Positions 1 to 8,531 of a stretch of DNA of 38,413 nucleotides are shown here, in pieces (positions within the stretch are counted from its first letter, which is position 1; every line of letters begins with the position of its first letter). Made by a program: the position numbers and the translations under genes. The notes below the pieces were generated by a model, which ran no database searches, had not been told where the DNA came from, and saw only the letters and a list, made by a program, of their open reading frames with translations. Where the stretch lies: positions 1 through 38,413 of the IMG/VR virus record IMGVR_UViG_3300029442_000013; one strand, given 5' to 3'. Origin of the DNA: a virus.

Positions 1-154
1 GACCTCGCCCCATTCTTCCGGCTTCGCAACTCCGTACCTTTGGAATTTTTCATAAAAACCCTTTAACTCTTTGTGAAGGTCTTTCTTGAAAGCTTGCGCT
101 TCTTCCGCCATTATTATTTTTGGTCTTTGAGAAAATTCATCGATTACTTTTTGC
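1..154. repeat. Left copy of 154-bp terminal direct repeat
   Basis: Positions 1-154 match 38260-38413 base for base except position 78 (G) against 38337 (C). The repeat lies inside a coding region and its reading frame is continuous across the joined ends, so the molecule is circular or terminally redundant. The mismatch changes one codon (Leu on the left copy, Val on the right). It is either an assembly-end overlap with a sequencing error or polymorphism, or a true short direct terminal repeat. Confidence 0.95.
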
Positions 155-1071
155 ACTTCATCAACATATTCGCCCGGCAGTGCTTTTGTGTTCTGGTAAT
201 GTGCTTTTAAATCTTCAAGCTGTTTCATGATTTGATCTTGTGTTAAAAACTTGCCCTTACCACTAATAACGGTATCAATTTCTTTGTTAATATCCCCAAT
301 ACGCGCCTGTTCTTTATTAAGTCCACCTTGACTAACAGGTATCTTTTTCTGCAACATTGTTTCAGATATTTCGTCTTTTACTGATTGCTTCATTGTTGTT
401 GATGGTTTTAATGCCGATTGGATTAATTTGTTTTCTGTTTGTTTCGGTAAAATCTTTGTCTTTGCTACGGCAAAAGGCGCACCAAGTAACGCCGCAGTCC
501 CACCACCGGCCGCCATACCAGTAAGCGCGTTAGATGATCGGCTTTCTTCGCCTGTTGTTGGCTGCAAGGCTCCGATAACTCCTCCCTGCCCTGCCATTGT
601 AGTAACCTTATTTATAAAACCGCCGGTACCGCCGCCAAGAGGCAAAAACGGCAGGGTATTACCCACCATCTCGCCTAGCTTCCCTCTCAGACTGCCCTTA
701 TTTTCAGATTCAAAACCTTTCCTGTTTTCGGCTACAAAACCGCGCATAGAATCGACATTCTCCTGGTTGCTTTTCATGCCGGTCAATTCTCTAATCTTCT
801 GCCCGCCCTCAAGAACTGTTTGCAGTGCGCCTATGCCTACCGTATTAAGACCGTGTAAAATTCCTTTAGCAAGTGGGTGTTCCGGGTCAGTTTTTAAATA
901 ATCTTTTACTGCACCCCCTATTTTATCTAATAATCCGCTGCCTTGTTCAGGAGCCGCCGCAGGTGCAGACTTGCCGCCGTACTGCTTATCAAGAACAGCG
1001 TTTATTTCCTCTGTTTTCATAGTGTCAGGAAATTGAACTATTTTCCCGTCTGGCATTTGAACATTCGGCAT
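1..1071 (-). CDS. Ejection/internal virion protein, N-terminal 357 codons (continues at 38259)
   Basis: An open frame runs from ATG at 1071 to the window edge with no stop. It joins in frame to 38259-37897, giving a 477-aa protein. The N-terminus (VQMPDGKIVQFPDTMKTEEI) resembles the short 'PDG..v.FPd.m..eeI..vl.kqy' module found at the start of many podoviral internal virion or injection proteins (family knowledge). A glycine/alanine-rich stretch near residues 135-200 could insert in a membrane. It is followed by charged helices. The start overlaps the stop of the upstream gene as TAATG, indicating translational coupling. It is the last of four ejection-type genes in a row. A DNA-injection role is inferred from position and composition. 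Confidence 0.75.
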   Translation of the reverse strand, partial: MPNVQMPDGKIVQFPDTMKTEEINAVLDKQYGGKSAPAAAPEQGSGLLDKIGGAVKDYLKTDPEHPLAKGILHGLNTVGIGALQTVLEGGQKIRELTGMKSNQENVDSMRGFVAENRKGFESENKGSLRGKLGEMVGNTLPFLPLGGGTGGFINKVTTMAGQGGVIGALQPTTGEESRSSNALTGMAAGGGTAALLGAPFAVAKTKILPKQTENKLIQSALKPSTTMKQSVKDEISETMLQKKIPVSQGGLNKEQARIGDINKEIDTVISGKGKFLTQDQIMKQLEDLKAHYQNTKALPGEYVDEVQKVIDEFSQRPKIIMAEEAQAFKKDLHKELKGFYEKFQRYGVAKPEEWGEV

Positions 1072-2591
1072 TATTGTATCTCCACTATTCCTTTACCAGG
1101 GACGTATTTATGTGTCGCTTGCCCGCCGGCTGATTCAGGATTGCCATAGTTTTTCATTCTACCCTGCACTTCTAGCCTTTGCGCCTTTAATTTATCGCCG
1201 GATATTTTCATTTCTTGTTTCATTATCTGCATAGAATGTTTCAATGATTCAAAATTATCGGAGCTTTCGATTATCTCTTTCGCTCTCTGTTGCCCCATTA
1301 CGGAAAGCTCGGCGGCGGTCAAATCAGAACCGGCGTTAGTAACCTTCATGTATTCTGTTGCCGCTGTTGTAAGTGCGTTCTTGAGTCCTTTAACTTTCGT
1401 ATCGCCAGTGTGATATTGGAATAACTGGCTGACCGTATTTGCTTTAGGGTACTTTCCTAATCCAAAATCTTTAGCTACCGATTGCGCAAAATCTAATGAT
1501 TGAGACGCGCCTTTTTCAAATGCGCTGATTGAATCCATGCCTTTCGTAATCTTAACTAAGGATTGAGTATCGGATTTGACGGTTGGGTCTTGTAGGTCAA
1601 GATAACGATTGCCTGTGTCGTTATTTAAGACGTTACCTTTTACCTTAATTGCCGCCCCTATTTCTTTGTCGTACATAGAGTATAATTTTTCATTTGCAAA
1701 AGCCCTCCCTCTGGCTTCGGCTCCCGCGACCGCGACTGTTATTTTATTAACGTTTTTCTTTCCCTCTCTCTTTTCTAGTTCAGCGTCAATTTCTTTTGAC
1801 GTTGGCTCTCTGCCGAGGTCATCCTTTAATGCTCCGATCATTACTTTTAACGGAGAAGGAGTATCTTTCCCCGTTTCAAACCCAGCCTTTATCTTATTTG
1901 CCTGTTCATAGGTTGTGCCGTGAGGCAATCCCAACTGGTCTGCCAGCGTATCAGGGATAGCCATTTCCGCGCTTTTGCCTTGTTTTCCCCTGAGAGCATC
2001 CGCTTTTTGCTGTTTAATGGATAAATCGCTTGTCCGGTAATTCTTTAAATCAGTTTCTTTCTGGCTGGTCTGCAACATTGTCAAGAGTTTATTCGTTTCC
2101 GCGTCTTGATTCGCTGTGGCTTTCTCCATACCCTGTAATCCAGCTAATCCTCCCCTGCCCAATACTTCCATGTCGGAATAAGGAATGTTTCTTGGCGGTG
2201 TTGAAAGTATCCCTAATCCCATATGCAGTAACGCCTGATTTGCCGGACTATTTAAATTGGTCATAAACTTATCAAACGTGCCGCCCTGATTTTGCCCTGT
2301 TATCTTGGAAAGTAGCTGCTGTTGTATTAAGTCATTAGCCGAAGTCTGCGGCATGGATTGTGGAGTTGTCCCCATTGTTGGGCTTTGCATTTGCGGCATT
2401 GCCTGATTATCACCAGTATTTATCTGTGGCATAGAGGGCGTTTGATTGGGAGTTGAGAATTGCGAATTGGGTGTAATGGTTTGCATTTGATTCGGTTGGC
2501 TCCCGAAATTTATGCCCCGCTGTTTTATCCGTGTTTTCCAACCTTCAATAATATTATTGAAATTATCTATGTGCTCATAATTCTCTGGCAT
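1071..2591 (-). CDS. Ejection/internal virion protein, 506 aa
   Basis: It encodes 506 aa. The first 110 residues are rich in Gln, Asn, Met, Pro and Ser, looking disordered like many ejected virion proteins. A helical body with several coiled segments follows, for example residues 190-300 and 440-490. No enzymatic motif is visible. It starts 13 nt after the upstream ejection protein with an SD (AGGAGAAAAATC) and ends with TAATG coupling to the next gene. By position (after nozzle, GNAT-like and two paralogous ejection genes) it corresponds to the T7 gp15/gp16 or P22 gp16/gp20 slot. The role is inferred from synteny and composition, not from a recognised domain. Confidence 0.65.
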   Translation of the reverse strand: MPENYEHIDNFNNIIEGWKTRIKQRGINFGSQPNQMQTITPNSQFSTPNQTPSMPQINTGDNQAMPQMQSPTMGTTPQSMPQTSANDLIQQQLLSKITGQNQGGTFDKFMTNLNSPANQALLHMGLGILSTPPRNIPYSDMEVLGRGGLAGLQGMEKATANQDAETNKLLTMLQTSQKETDLKNYRTSDLSIKQQKADALRGKQGKSAEMAIPDTLADQLGLPHGTTYEQANKIKAGFETGKDTPSPLKVMIGALKDDLGREPTSKEIDAELEKREGKKNVNKITVAVAGAEARGRAFANEKLYSMYDKEIGAAIKVKGNVLNNDTGNRYLDLQDPTVKSDTQSLVKITKGMDSISAFEKGASQSLDFAQSVAKDFGLGKYPKANTVSQLFQYHTGDTKVKGLKNALTTAATEYMKVTNAGSDLTAAELSVMGQQRAKEIIESSDNFESLKHSMQIMKQEMKISGDKLKAQRLEVQGRMKNYGNPESAGGQATHKYVPGKGIVEIQ

Positions 2592-2604
2592 GATTTTTCT
2601 CCTG

Positions 2605-4287
2605 TTACTCTATTGCTAATACTGCTATCGCGCCGCCTGCTGCTTCTAGAAATGAACCTGCCGTTGCCGCCGATGAATAACTAACAACGGATGCTTCATA
2701 CGCCGCCTCTGCTACTCCTGCACCAGCTCCCGTCGAAGTTGTTCCTAGTGCCGTCGAAGTTGTTCCTAGTGCCGTGCTCATGGCATTGTAAAGCCCCAAT
2801 CCTGTAGATACAACGCCGACTGCTTGCATTAACGGACTCGCATTACTGTCTGTTGATGTTTGTGTCTGCTGACTTCCGGTTAAGGCTCTCAAGGCATTGC
2901 CGAATATTTCAACCCTGACAACATTCGCCTCTTCTGCTTCAATAAATAATCTATTCAAAGGTTCATATGTGGATTGTAAGTATTGCCTGATATACAGTCC
3001 AGATTTCCGCAATGTTTCTGCATCTGCTACTTCCTCTTTGGCAAATTCAGTCGCGTATCCAATATTAAAATCCTGTGATGCTCTTTCCCTGATATAATTG
3101 TCGGCGTTTAACTTCGCCACCAGACGGGCTGTATAAGTATCATAGGTGGTTTCAGTAAGTGTCTGAGCAATAGTCGTGCTATCGGGATCACCGACATACA
3201 TCGCTTTCTTGCCTATCAATGACCGGATTGTTGTGAATGAAGCCAGCGTTGCCGCCGATATTGTGCTTAATAATGCCGCAGGAACGGTTAAAGTGCCGCC
3301 GTTTATTATGTTCTGTGAATAAGCCTTGCCAGCACTGATTGTTGCGTTCCCCGATGCACCCCTTGTGGCAAGATTGGTGATGCCCAGTAATTCATGGGCA
3401 TTCTGGGACGCGGTTATATCGCCCGAATAGGCCGATATCGCATGTGCATTTGTTGTGTATCCTGAACCACCTGAAACCATAGTAACCGAAGTGACAACGC
3501 CACCCGATACATTGGCAGTCGCTGTAGCCCCCGAACCAGCACCGCCTACAATATAAACACTCGGAGTTATTGTATAGCCGCTTCCACCAGATAACATCAT
3601 GATACTGGTTATTACACCGGAATTGATAAAAGGTATTGCCGTTGCCCCGCCTCCGGCTGATTCAGCCCTTACGGAAGGAACGGCAGTATATCCATGACCG
3701 CCATCGGATAACTGGACAGCAACGATAAGTCCGGCTGAATTGGCAATTCCCCAGGCCTGTGCGCCGCTTCCGCCCGCGCCTGTTATGGTCATTTGAACCG
3801 GATTGACATAACCAGTGCCACCAGCTAAAACTTGAATTGAGGCGATTGTGCCAGTTCCTGCAGAAGAAACAAAAGCCGATGCCCCTGAGCCGCCGTACCA
3901 AGAATTGCCATCGAAAGAACCAGGGTCGTGAATAACCACAACGGGGGGATTTGTCAGAGTGTAGCCATGACCGCCGTTTAATATGTCTATTTTGGTTACT
4001 GCTCCGTCAACCACTGTAACGGATAGTGTGCAACCTGAACCCGTACCGCCTACAATCGATGCCGTTGTCGTAGTAGTATATCCGCTGCCCTGCGCGATCA
4101 TCATAATGCTCTGGATTGCGCCGGACGTACTGCCCATAATAACATTGAACTGTGCGCCAATGCCGTTAGCTATAATAATAGATGGAAGTCCCAATACTTC
4201 ATTCATTAACGTATAGGCTGTCGAAGCATATTGCTGAACCGCCGATTGCGCCCAATCAGGGACTGTTACCATTGTTGATGTTGACAT
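2605..4287 (-). CDS. Ejection-type virion protein with inserted Gly-Ser-Gly-Tyr repeats, 560 aa
   Basis: This is a 560-aa paralogue of the gene at 4287-5309. Both begin with about 40 related residues (AVQQYASTAYTLMNE against AVDYVNQSAAISLTN), and both carry a shared domain with 'QNA.EL.GI..L..RG.SG' and 'D.Y.RER..QD....YA'. Between these parts, about residues 50-290, this protein has at least five beta-repeats of the type 'I..I.vl.GG.GYT..P.v.i.GggGSGA.a.a.v..G.v', which the paralogue lacks. The C-terminus has a small tandem repeat (ALGTTST twice). The start overlaps the previous stop (TAATG). It is probably a virion/ejection component. The repeats resemble glycine-rich repeats seen in phage tail and adhesion proteins. 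Confidence 0.65.
   Translation of the reverse strand: MSTSTMVTVPDWAQSAVQQYASTAYTLMNEVLGLPSIIIANGIGAQFNVIMGSTSGAIQSIMMIAQGSGYTTTTTASIVGGTGSGCTLSVTVVDGAVTKIDILNGGHGYTLTNPPVVVIHDPGSFDGNSWYGGSGASAFVSSAGTGTIASIQVLAGGTGYVNPVQMTITGAGGSGAQAWGIANSAGLIVAVQLSDGGHGYTAVPSVRAESAGGGATAIPFINSGVITSIMMLSGGSGYTITPSVYIVGGAGSGATATANVSGGVVTSVTMVSGGSGYTTNAHAISAYSGDITASQNAHELLGITNLATRGASGNATISAGKAYSQNIINGGTLTVPAALLSTISAATLASFTTIRSLIGKKAMYVGDPDSTTIAQTLTETTYDTYTARLVAKLNADNYIRERASQDFNIGYATEFAKEEVADAETLRKSGLYIRQYLQSTYEPLNRLFIEAEEANVVRVEIFGNALRALTGSQQTQTSTDSNASPLMQAVGVVSTGLGLYNAMSTALGTTSTALGTTSTGAGAGVAEAAYEASVVSYSSAATAGSFLEAAGGAIAVLAIE
2731..2772. repeat. 21-bp tandem direct repeat, two copies
   Basis: The 21-bp unit starting CGTCGAAGTTGTTCC is present twice back to back (2731-2751, 2752-2772). 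Inside the 560-aa ejection-type gene it encodes a duplicated seven-residue ALGTTST segment near the C-terminus. The length keeps the frame, so copy number could vary without breaking the gene. Confidence 0.9.
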
Positions 4288-5309
4288 TAAGCGTTATCTC
4301 CTGCTTCTTGCTCTTTCGCGTTTGTGTTCACCGGGGTGAATGTCGGCTGTTCAATGCTTTGAATAACTTGTTTTGCCGCTTCGCTGATTGCTTTTCCGGC
4401 GTTGGTAAAACTATCGCCTATTTTATTGGATAAAACAGAGAAGACGTTGGGCTCTCTACTTGCCTTTTCTTTGTGCTCTTCTGTTGGACTAATCGGAGTC
4501 TTTTTAAATGCGGCATAAAGGGCTATGCCTGTCAATGCCGTTCCTGCAATCTCACTAAAAGCAGACGGCTTGTAATAAGGAACTGATGCCGTTCTGGTCG
4601 TTCCTAGAATTGTTCTGACTGCGTTGCCTAATATTTCGAGATTCCTTGTCGGGAGTATTTGCGCTTCATTCCATTTTTTCCAGTTGTCAGTATATTGCCC
4701 CTGCGTGTATTCCCTTTCAAATACCCCTGCCTGTCTTAATATTTCAGCGTCACGGTTTACCCTGTTACCATACTGAATAACGTCTGATAATCCCTTGTCC
4801 TGTAGGTTTCTTTCACGGACATAATCATTGTAGTAGAAATTAACCGCGAGGTCATTGATTGCGGCCATTGCCTTTTCAGATGCTTTTGCTTCTTCTGCCT
4901 GATGGTCCGAACCTCCCCACCCAAAAGCGAAAGCAGCGGTTATTGTGGGCATGGTGTCTTCCTTAAATGCCTGTATAAGTTCATCAGCTTGTTTCTGGTA
5001 GATTGCGGCAAGAAACGGATTGGTAGAAACATAACCACCAGCGATAAGAGTCGCTAGATAAGCTTCTCCATGGGCTTCTATCGAGCTTCCCGAAGTTCCC
5101 CTTACCACCAAAGCCGCAATTCCGGCCAGCTCGTTAGCATTCTGTGGCGCATATGTAGTTCCGGTATAAGGCTCGAAATTAGTAAGAGATATGGCCGCTG
5201 ATTGATTCACATAATCAACCGCCCATGTCTGCATTCCGGCTATATAGGTCGGGAGTAAATTTGTATATATCGTGGTGTTGCTGTCTGATGAACCGCCGCC
5301 GCCGCCCAC
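4287..5309 (-). CDS. Ejection/internal virion protein, 340 aa (paralogue of next gene)
   Basis: It encodes 340 aa. Shared features with the downstream 560-aa protein are 'QNANELAGIAALVVRGTSGS', 'NDYVRERNLQDKGLSDVIQYG', a conserved 'R.aeiLRqaGvf.ReYtQ' segment and a C-terminal 'EILGNAVRTILG' helix. The two genes are therefore tandem duplicates that diverged. The N-terminus is MGGGGGSSDSN, followed by an alternating amphipathic body. A weak hydrophobic segment (GTALTGIALYAAF) and a charged tail end the protein. It lies 1 nt from the GNAT-like gene and overlaps the next gene by TAATG. A T7 gp14-like role in the ejection machinery is inferred from gene order. Confidence 0.65.
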   Translation of the reverse strand: MGGGGGSSDSNTTIYTNLLPTYIAGMQTWAVDYVNQSAAISLTNFEPYTGTTYAPQNANELAGIAALVVRGTSGSSIEAHGEAYLATLIAGGYVSTNPFLAAIYQKQADELIQAFKEDTMPTITAAFAFGWGGSDHQAEEAKASEKAMAAINDLAVNFYYNDYVRERNLQDKGLSDVIQYGNRVNRDAEILRQAGVFEREYTQGQYTDNWKKWNEAQILPTRNLEILGNAVRTILGTTRTASVPYYKPSAFSEIAGTALTGIALYAAFKKTPISPTEEHKEKASREPNVFSVLSNKIGDSFTNAGKAISEAAKQVIQSIEQPTFTPVNTNAKEQEAGDNA

Positions 5310-5310
5310 T

Positions 5311-5793
5311 TTAAACCCCTAATTTAAGCTGATATTTTGTGTAACTTTCCGCAAATCCCATTCTCTGCATAATTTCTTTTTCTTTGGTGCAAGTTGTCAG
5401 ATATGGGGCTTTGACATTTTTCGCTTTAGCCAATACGTCCATAAAGCCTAAAGTAATCAATTCCCCTGTCCTGTATTCAGGTTTGACGTACACCTGATAA
5501 AGATGAAGTGCGTGCTCGGCCAGCTCAGTAATATAAAAACCCGAATAGTCCTGTGGTGACAATATCAGCTTTTGCATAACGCCGAATTGCTGTTTATCCG
5601 GCGGCGTGTCTGTATCCACAAATGACATGACAAGAGTGCGAGCACCCGACCTTAACGAAAGGTAAATTTGAAATGCGTTTGATTCAGCCGGAGTCAATGC
5701 GGCGATTTCCTCAAGGCCTGGCCGGACAAGTGCCATTGCCTTATCTAAAGCATAAACGTCATATCCTGGGATTATTCCAAAAATGAACTTCAT
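5311..5793 (-). CDS. GNAT-like protein in the ejection module, 160 aa
   Basis: The C-terminal half has the look of a GNAT acyltransferase fold: a beta strand 'ALHLYQVYVKPEYRTG' (strand 4 followed by the acetyl-CoA loop region), a helix 'LITLGFMDVLAKAKN', a strand 'APYLTTCT', and an ending 'MQRMGFAESYTKYQLKLGV', typical of GNAT C-termini (the 'l.k.GF' motif). The canonical Q/R-x-x-G-x-G/A pyrophosphate loop is degenerate (YRTGEL), so catalysis is doubtful. The gene overlaps the nozzle gene by ATGA. Podoviruses of the T7/P22 type often have a small GNAT-like protein in this slot. It may be structural. Confidence 0.55.
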   Translation of the reverse strand: MKFIFGIIPGYDVYALDKAMALVRPGLEEIAALTPAESNAFQIYLSLRSGARTLVMSFVDTDTPPDKQQFGVMQKLILSPQDYSGFYITELAEHALHLYQVYVKPEYRTGELITLGFMDVLAKAKNVKAPYLTTCTKEKEIMQRMGFAESYTKYQLKLGV

Positions 5794-7397
5794 TGTATTA
5801 ACCGTCCTTTCTTTATGCGAGTTGTAAATGATGCCAGCGTCCAGGGTGAATCTAGCGTATTAGAGTAAAATCTTATCCTGATATAAGCGGCGTTGCCCTG
5901 ATAATTCCTGAGATCAGCTAGAAAATCACTGCCTATCATAAATGGGCAAGGTGGTGACCATACCAAAGGAAGCGACAAATTATTCCTTGCGCCAATCTGG
6001 ATATAAATATCATTACCGGAATTCTGTTGTACGAAATCAGGGAATAACTGTTCAATAATTTTTTCAAATGCCCTGTTGCCCAAATCAATATCGCCTGTTT
6101 CAATGTACCCATTAATCGGTATTGCATTTAAAGAAGTATCCAGCGCATTATAGCCCATGTCCATTAAGAGAATATTACTATTGGAATCTCCGCAAATATC
6201 CTGCGGAATCGAACCGTACACCGTAATTTTGCCGATTAGATTGATTATTGAACCAGAATTGTTTTTAGCGGTCACTACGGCGCCGCTATTGTTATAAAGG
6301 GTGATATACGAAGATGCCTTCGGTGGTTGCCCGTAATAAAGCGAATGTGACAGAAAATCACAGTCCTGAATTGTCCACTGAGTCAGCTCCCAATTATAGA
6401 TATATGCCGTGTCCGGCGATGTGTTTGAATCAGTGGGCACACAAAACCATATTTCATTTGCGGAGTGCATCGGAAAACAAAAAGATGAAGTAATATTCCC
6501 GAAATTTACACTTGAAATATTGTTCTTTGTCTGCATCCCGATTGATTTTTTAACGTCATTATAATAACCCCATACATCGTCAACGGCCATTGCATAAATG
6601 GTGTTCTTGTCAATACAGGCTAACTTCGGAGACAAAATACGAATATCATTGTCTATGCAATAAAATTTCTTATTGGCTTCTGAAAAATCGCATACCCACA
6701 AATTATGATTCGTAAAGAAATAAGTCTTTGAACCGTTCGATATTTGCCGGATAATATTATGAACGGCATCCTTGCCGTCCTCATAGTTCATTAAATCAAA
6801 CTTCCCTGCCCTCTTTGTCGTGTCAATCGTCCAGTTCTCAGGATTACCCGGCTCTGACCACATTATCCGGCCAGCATAATAATAACCATTATTGTAAATA
6901 TTAGAGCACACCAGCATATGCATACAGCATGATATGTTCTGTGCTATCGGGGCATTTAAGAGGGGGGTGAGAATGGAAGTCAAGACAGGCCATTTCCAAA
7001 TCGCATCTTTTCCGTTGGTAACAATAGGCAATCCATCAACAAGGGTGAATTCCCAATTATTATCAACACCGCCTGTAGGTGGAACGGTAGGCGTTATATC
7101 TGTTATTTTTGTAAAGTCGCTATTTGCCGCAAATACTTTGGCATCAGTGCAAATTATTGTATGAGCCGCACCATCTATGCCGATAAATGTAAATGTGTCG
7201 CGTATGGGTAATCCTGATGTGTTTAATGATGCTAATGCCCGCTTGCCGGAAGTCTTAAAGACATATCCCGGTTTAAATCGGACATTCCTTCCGGTTGCCC
7301 ACGTTACTTGATTTGAGGGGGAATTAGTGTCAATCCCAACCGCAACATTGGACACTGTAAAAAAGGTCTCGTTTTTCAAAATTGATGCTTCCGGCAT
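5790..7397 (-). CDS. Tail nozzle / packaged-DNA stabilisation protein (P22 gp10-like, T7 gp12-like), 535 aa
   Basis: This 535-aa beta-rich protein has the N-terminus typical of podoviral tail tube/stabilisation proteins: 'GIDTNSPSNQVTWATGRNVRFKPGYVFKT..G'. Repeated beta-strand units follow ('THTIICTDAKVFAANSDF', 'DGLPIVTNGKDAIWKWP', 'RIMWSEPGNPENWTI'), resembling propeller blades. The 'WSEPGNPENW' and 'F.TNHNLWV' phrases are characteristic of this family in my recollection. It follows the head-tail adaptor by 2 nt and overlaps the GNAT-like gene by ATGA. The expected role is closing the head-tail channel after packaging. Confidence 0.75.
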   Translation of the reverse strand: MPEASILKNETFFTVSNVAVGIDTNSPSNQVTWATGRNVRFKPGYVFKTSGKRALASLNTSGLPIRDTFTFIGIDGAAHTIICTDAKVFAANSDFTKITDITPTVPPTGGVDNNWEFTLVDGLPIVTNGKDAIWKWPVLTSILTPLLNAPIAQNISCCMHMLVCSNIYNNGYYYAGRIMWSEPGNPENWTIDTTKRAGKFDLMNYEDGKDAVHNIIRQISNGSKTYFFTNHNLWVCDFSEANKKFYCIDNDIRILSPKLACIDKNTIYAMAVDDVWGYYNDVKKSIGMQTKNNISSVNFGNITSSFCFPMHSANEIWFCVPTDSNTSPDTAYIYNWELTQWTIQDCDFLSHSLYYGQPPKASSYITLYNNSGAVVTAKNNSGSIINLIGKITVYGSIPQDICGDSNSNILLMDMGYNALDTSLNAIPINGYIETGDIDLGNRAFEKIIEQLFPDFVQQNSGNDIYIQIGARNNLSLPLVWSPPCPFMIGSDFLADLRNYQGNAAYIRIRFYSNTLDSPWTLASFTTRIKKGRLIQ

Positions 7398-7399
7398 AA

Positions 7400-8530
7400 T
7401 TAATTACTAAACCCAAAAGAGTATATTCCCGATTTATTAGAGGATAGGCCGAGGCTTTCTTTACGTCCCAAAGGATTAGGGAAGTTGGTCCCGACCATTC
7501 TGCCGCTGTACTTTTCTTTGTTCTGCGCTGAATAAAGAGTCCATACCGCTTCATTCCATCTTAATTTCCACTCCGGTATTCTTTCGTCATTCGGGAAAAA
7601 AGAGGCCGCTTCCACAAGCGCACCGAAGAGCAAAATATCCGGCGCGTTATCAGTCAGCCAGTTATTAGGGTAAACAACACCGTCAAGATCAGGAGAAAAC
7701 TGATAAGCAATAAGGTCAAGCGTGTATGTGTTGTCACTCACGGGCCATATATCGAATTCCCGTGCGGGAAATCCGTCTTTAGTGAAAACTATTTCAACAG
7801 GCGGCATTCGGGAAATAATCCGGGGCCGTTCCTCAAACGGAGTACCCATGGGCATTGTGTCGCGTTTTTCAATAGGACAAACCGTGCCGTTGGTGTCGAT
7901 TATCGACAATCCATCGTCCCAAAAGTCTTTGTAATTTGCGAATGGCAAAGTTACGGTATCATCACCTTCGGCAATGGTTATATTGCATCTGACCAGCATA
8001 TGGTCAAAATCCATGATAAGAATTTGCCGATTGTTATTGATTATCGTTACTCCCCTTTCCAATCGTCTTTGAGCCTGATTAATCAGTGTTCCGGCAATTC
8101 CGGTGTCGATGTCGTAAAAATTCGATGTAATCCCGGTTGCCGTAAATGAGGTTGTTCCGGCGATAAAAGCAGTATATGGATCAGTGTTGATCAGAAAAGC
8201 CCCAATAGCCACACTACCGGAAGGCAAGGAAGGCAGGGCATAAGTATTATCCACGCCCTTTGTGGTCGTTATCTTACCCGCCGCATTTATCGAAACGAGA
8301 TAATAACAAAATGACGGAGATGATTGTTGAGTACAAGCTGTCACAATGATATTGTCCGTTGCCGCATATTCAATGCCGGATAAATTATAAACATTGTAAT
8401 AAATCGTATTCGCGGTTTTCATTTTGGTTGCTGTAGTGCCATTAGATAAACCGCAGAGTTGTGAAACGTCCTGATCTGTTATTCTGTGGATATACCGACT
8501 GAAAAGAGATATTAATTGAGAATAATTCAT
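7400..8530 (-). CDS. Head-tail adaptor (connector) protein, 376 aa
   Basis: It encodes 376 aa. The part from about residue 145 resembles podoviral adaptor proteins: a helix 'LINQAQRRLERG', a long beta region with 'VTLPFANYKDFWDDGLSI', then 'TYTLDLIAYQFSPDLD' and a C-terminal helical bundle 'NWLTDNAPDILLFGALVEAA...W...W'. The usual N-terminal helix (MNYSQLISLFSRYIHRITDQD) is separated from the rest by about 100 residues of serine/threonine-rich beta sequence (residues 30-140). That is longer than in typical adaptors and may be an insertion. It sits between the glycosyltransferase-like and nozzle genes with 1-2 nt gaps. Confidence 0.7.
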   Translation of the reverse strand: MNYSQLISLFSRYIHRITDQDVSQLCGLSNGTTATKMKTANTIYYNVYNLSGIEYAATDNIIVTACTQQSSPSFCYYLVSINAAGKITTTKGVDNTYALPSLPSGSVAIGAFLINTDPYTAFIAGTTSFTATGITSNFYDIDTGIAGTLINQAQRRLERGVTIINNNRQILIMDFDHMLVRCNITIAEGDDTVTLPFANYKDFWDDGLSIIDTNGTVCPIEKRDTMPMGTPFEERPRIISRMPPVEIVFTKDGFPAREFDIWPVSDNTYTLDLIAYQFSPDLDGVVYPNNWLTDNAPDILLFGALVEAASFFPNDERIPEWKLRWNEAVWTLYSAQNKEKYSGRMVGTNFPNPLGRKESLGLSSNKSGIYSFGFSN

Positions 8531-8531
8531 A

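Noticed and set aside
428-901. 157-codon plus-strand open frame opposite the ejection gene
   Set aside because: The minus strand is open without a stop through the same region and joins a complete 477-aa gene. The plus frame is a shadow with no SD.
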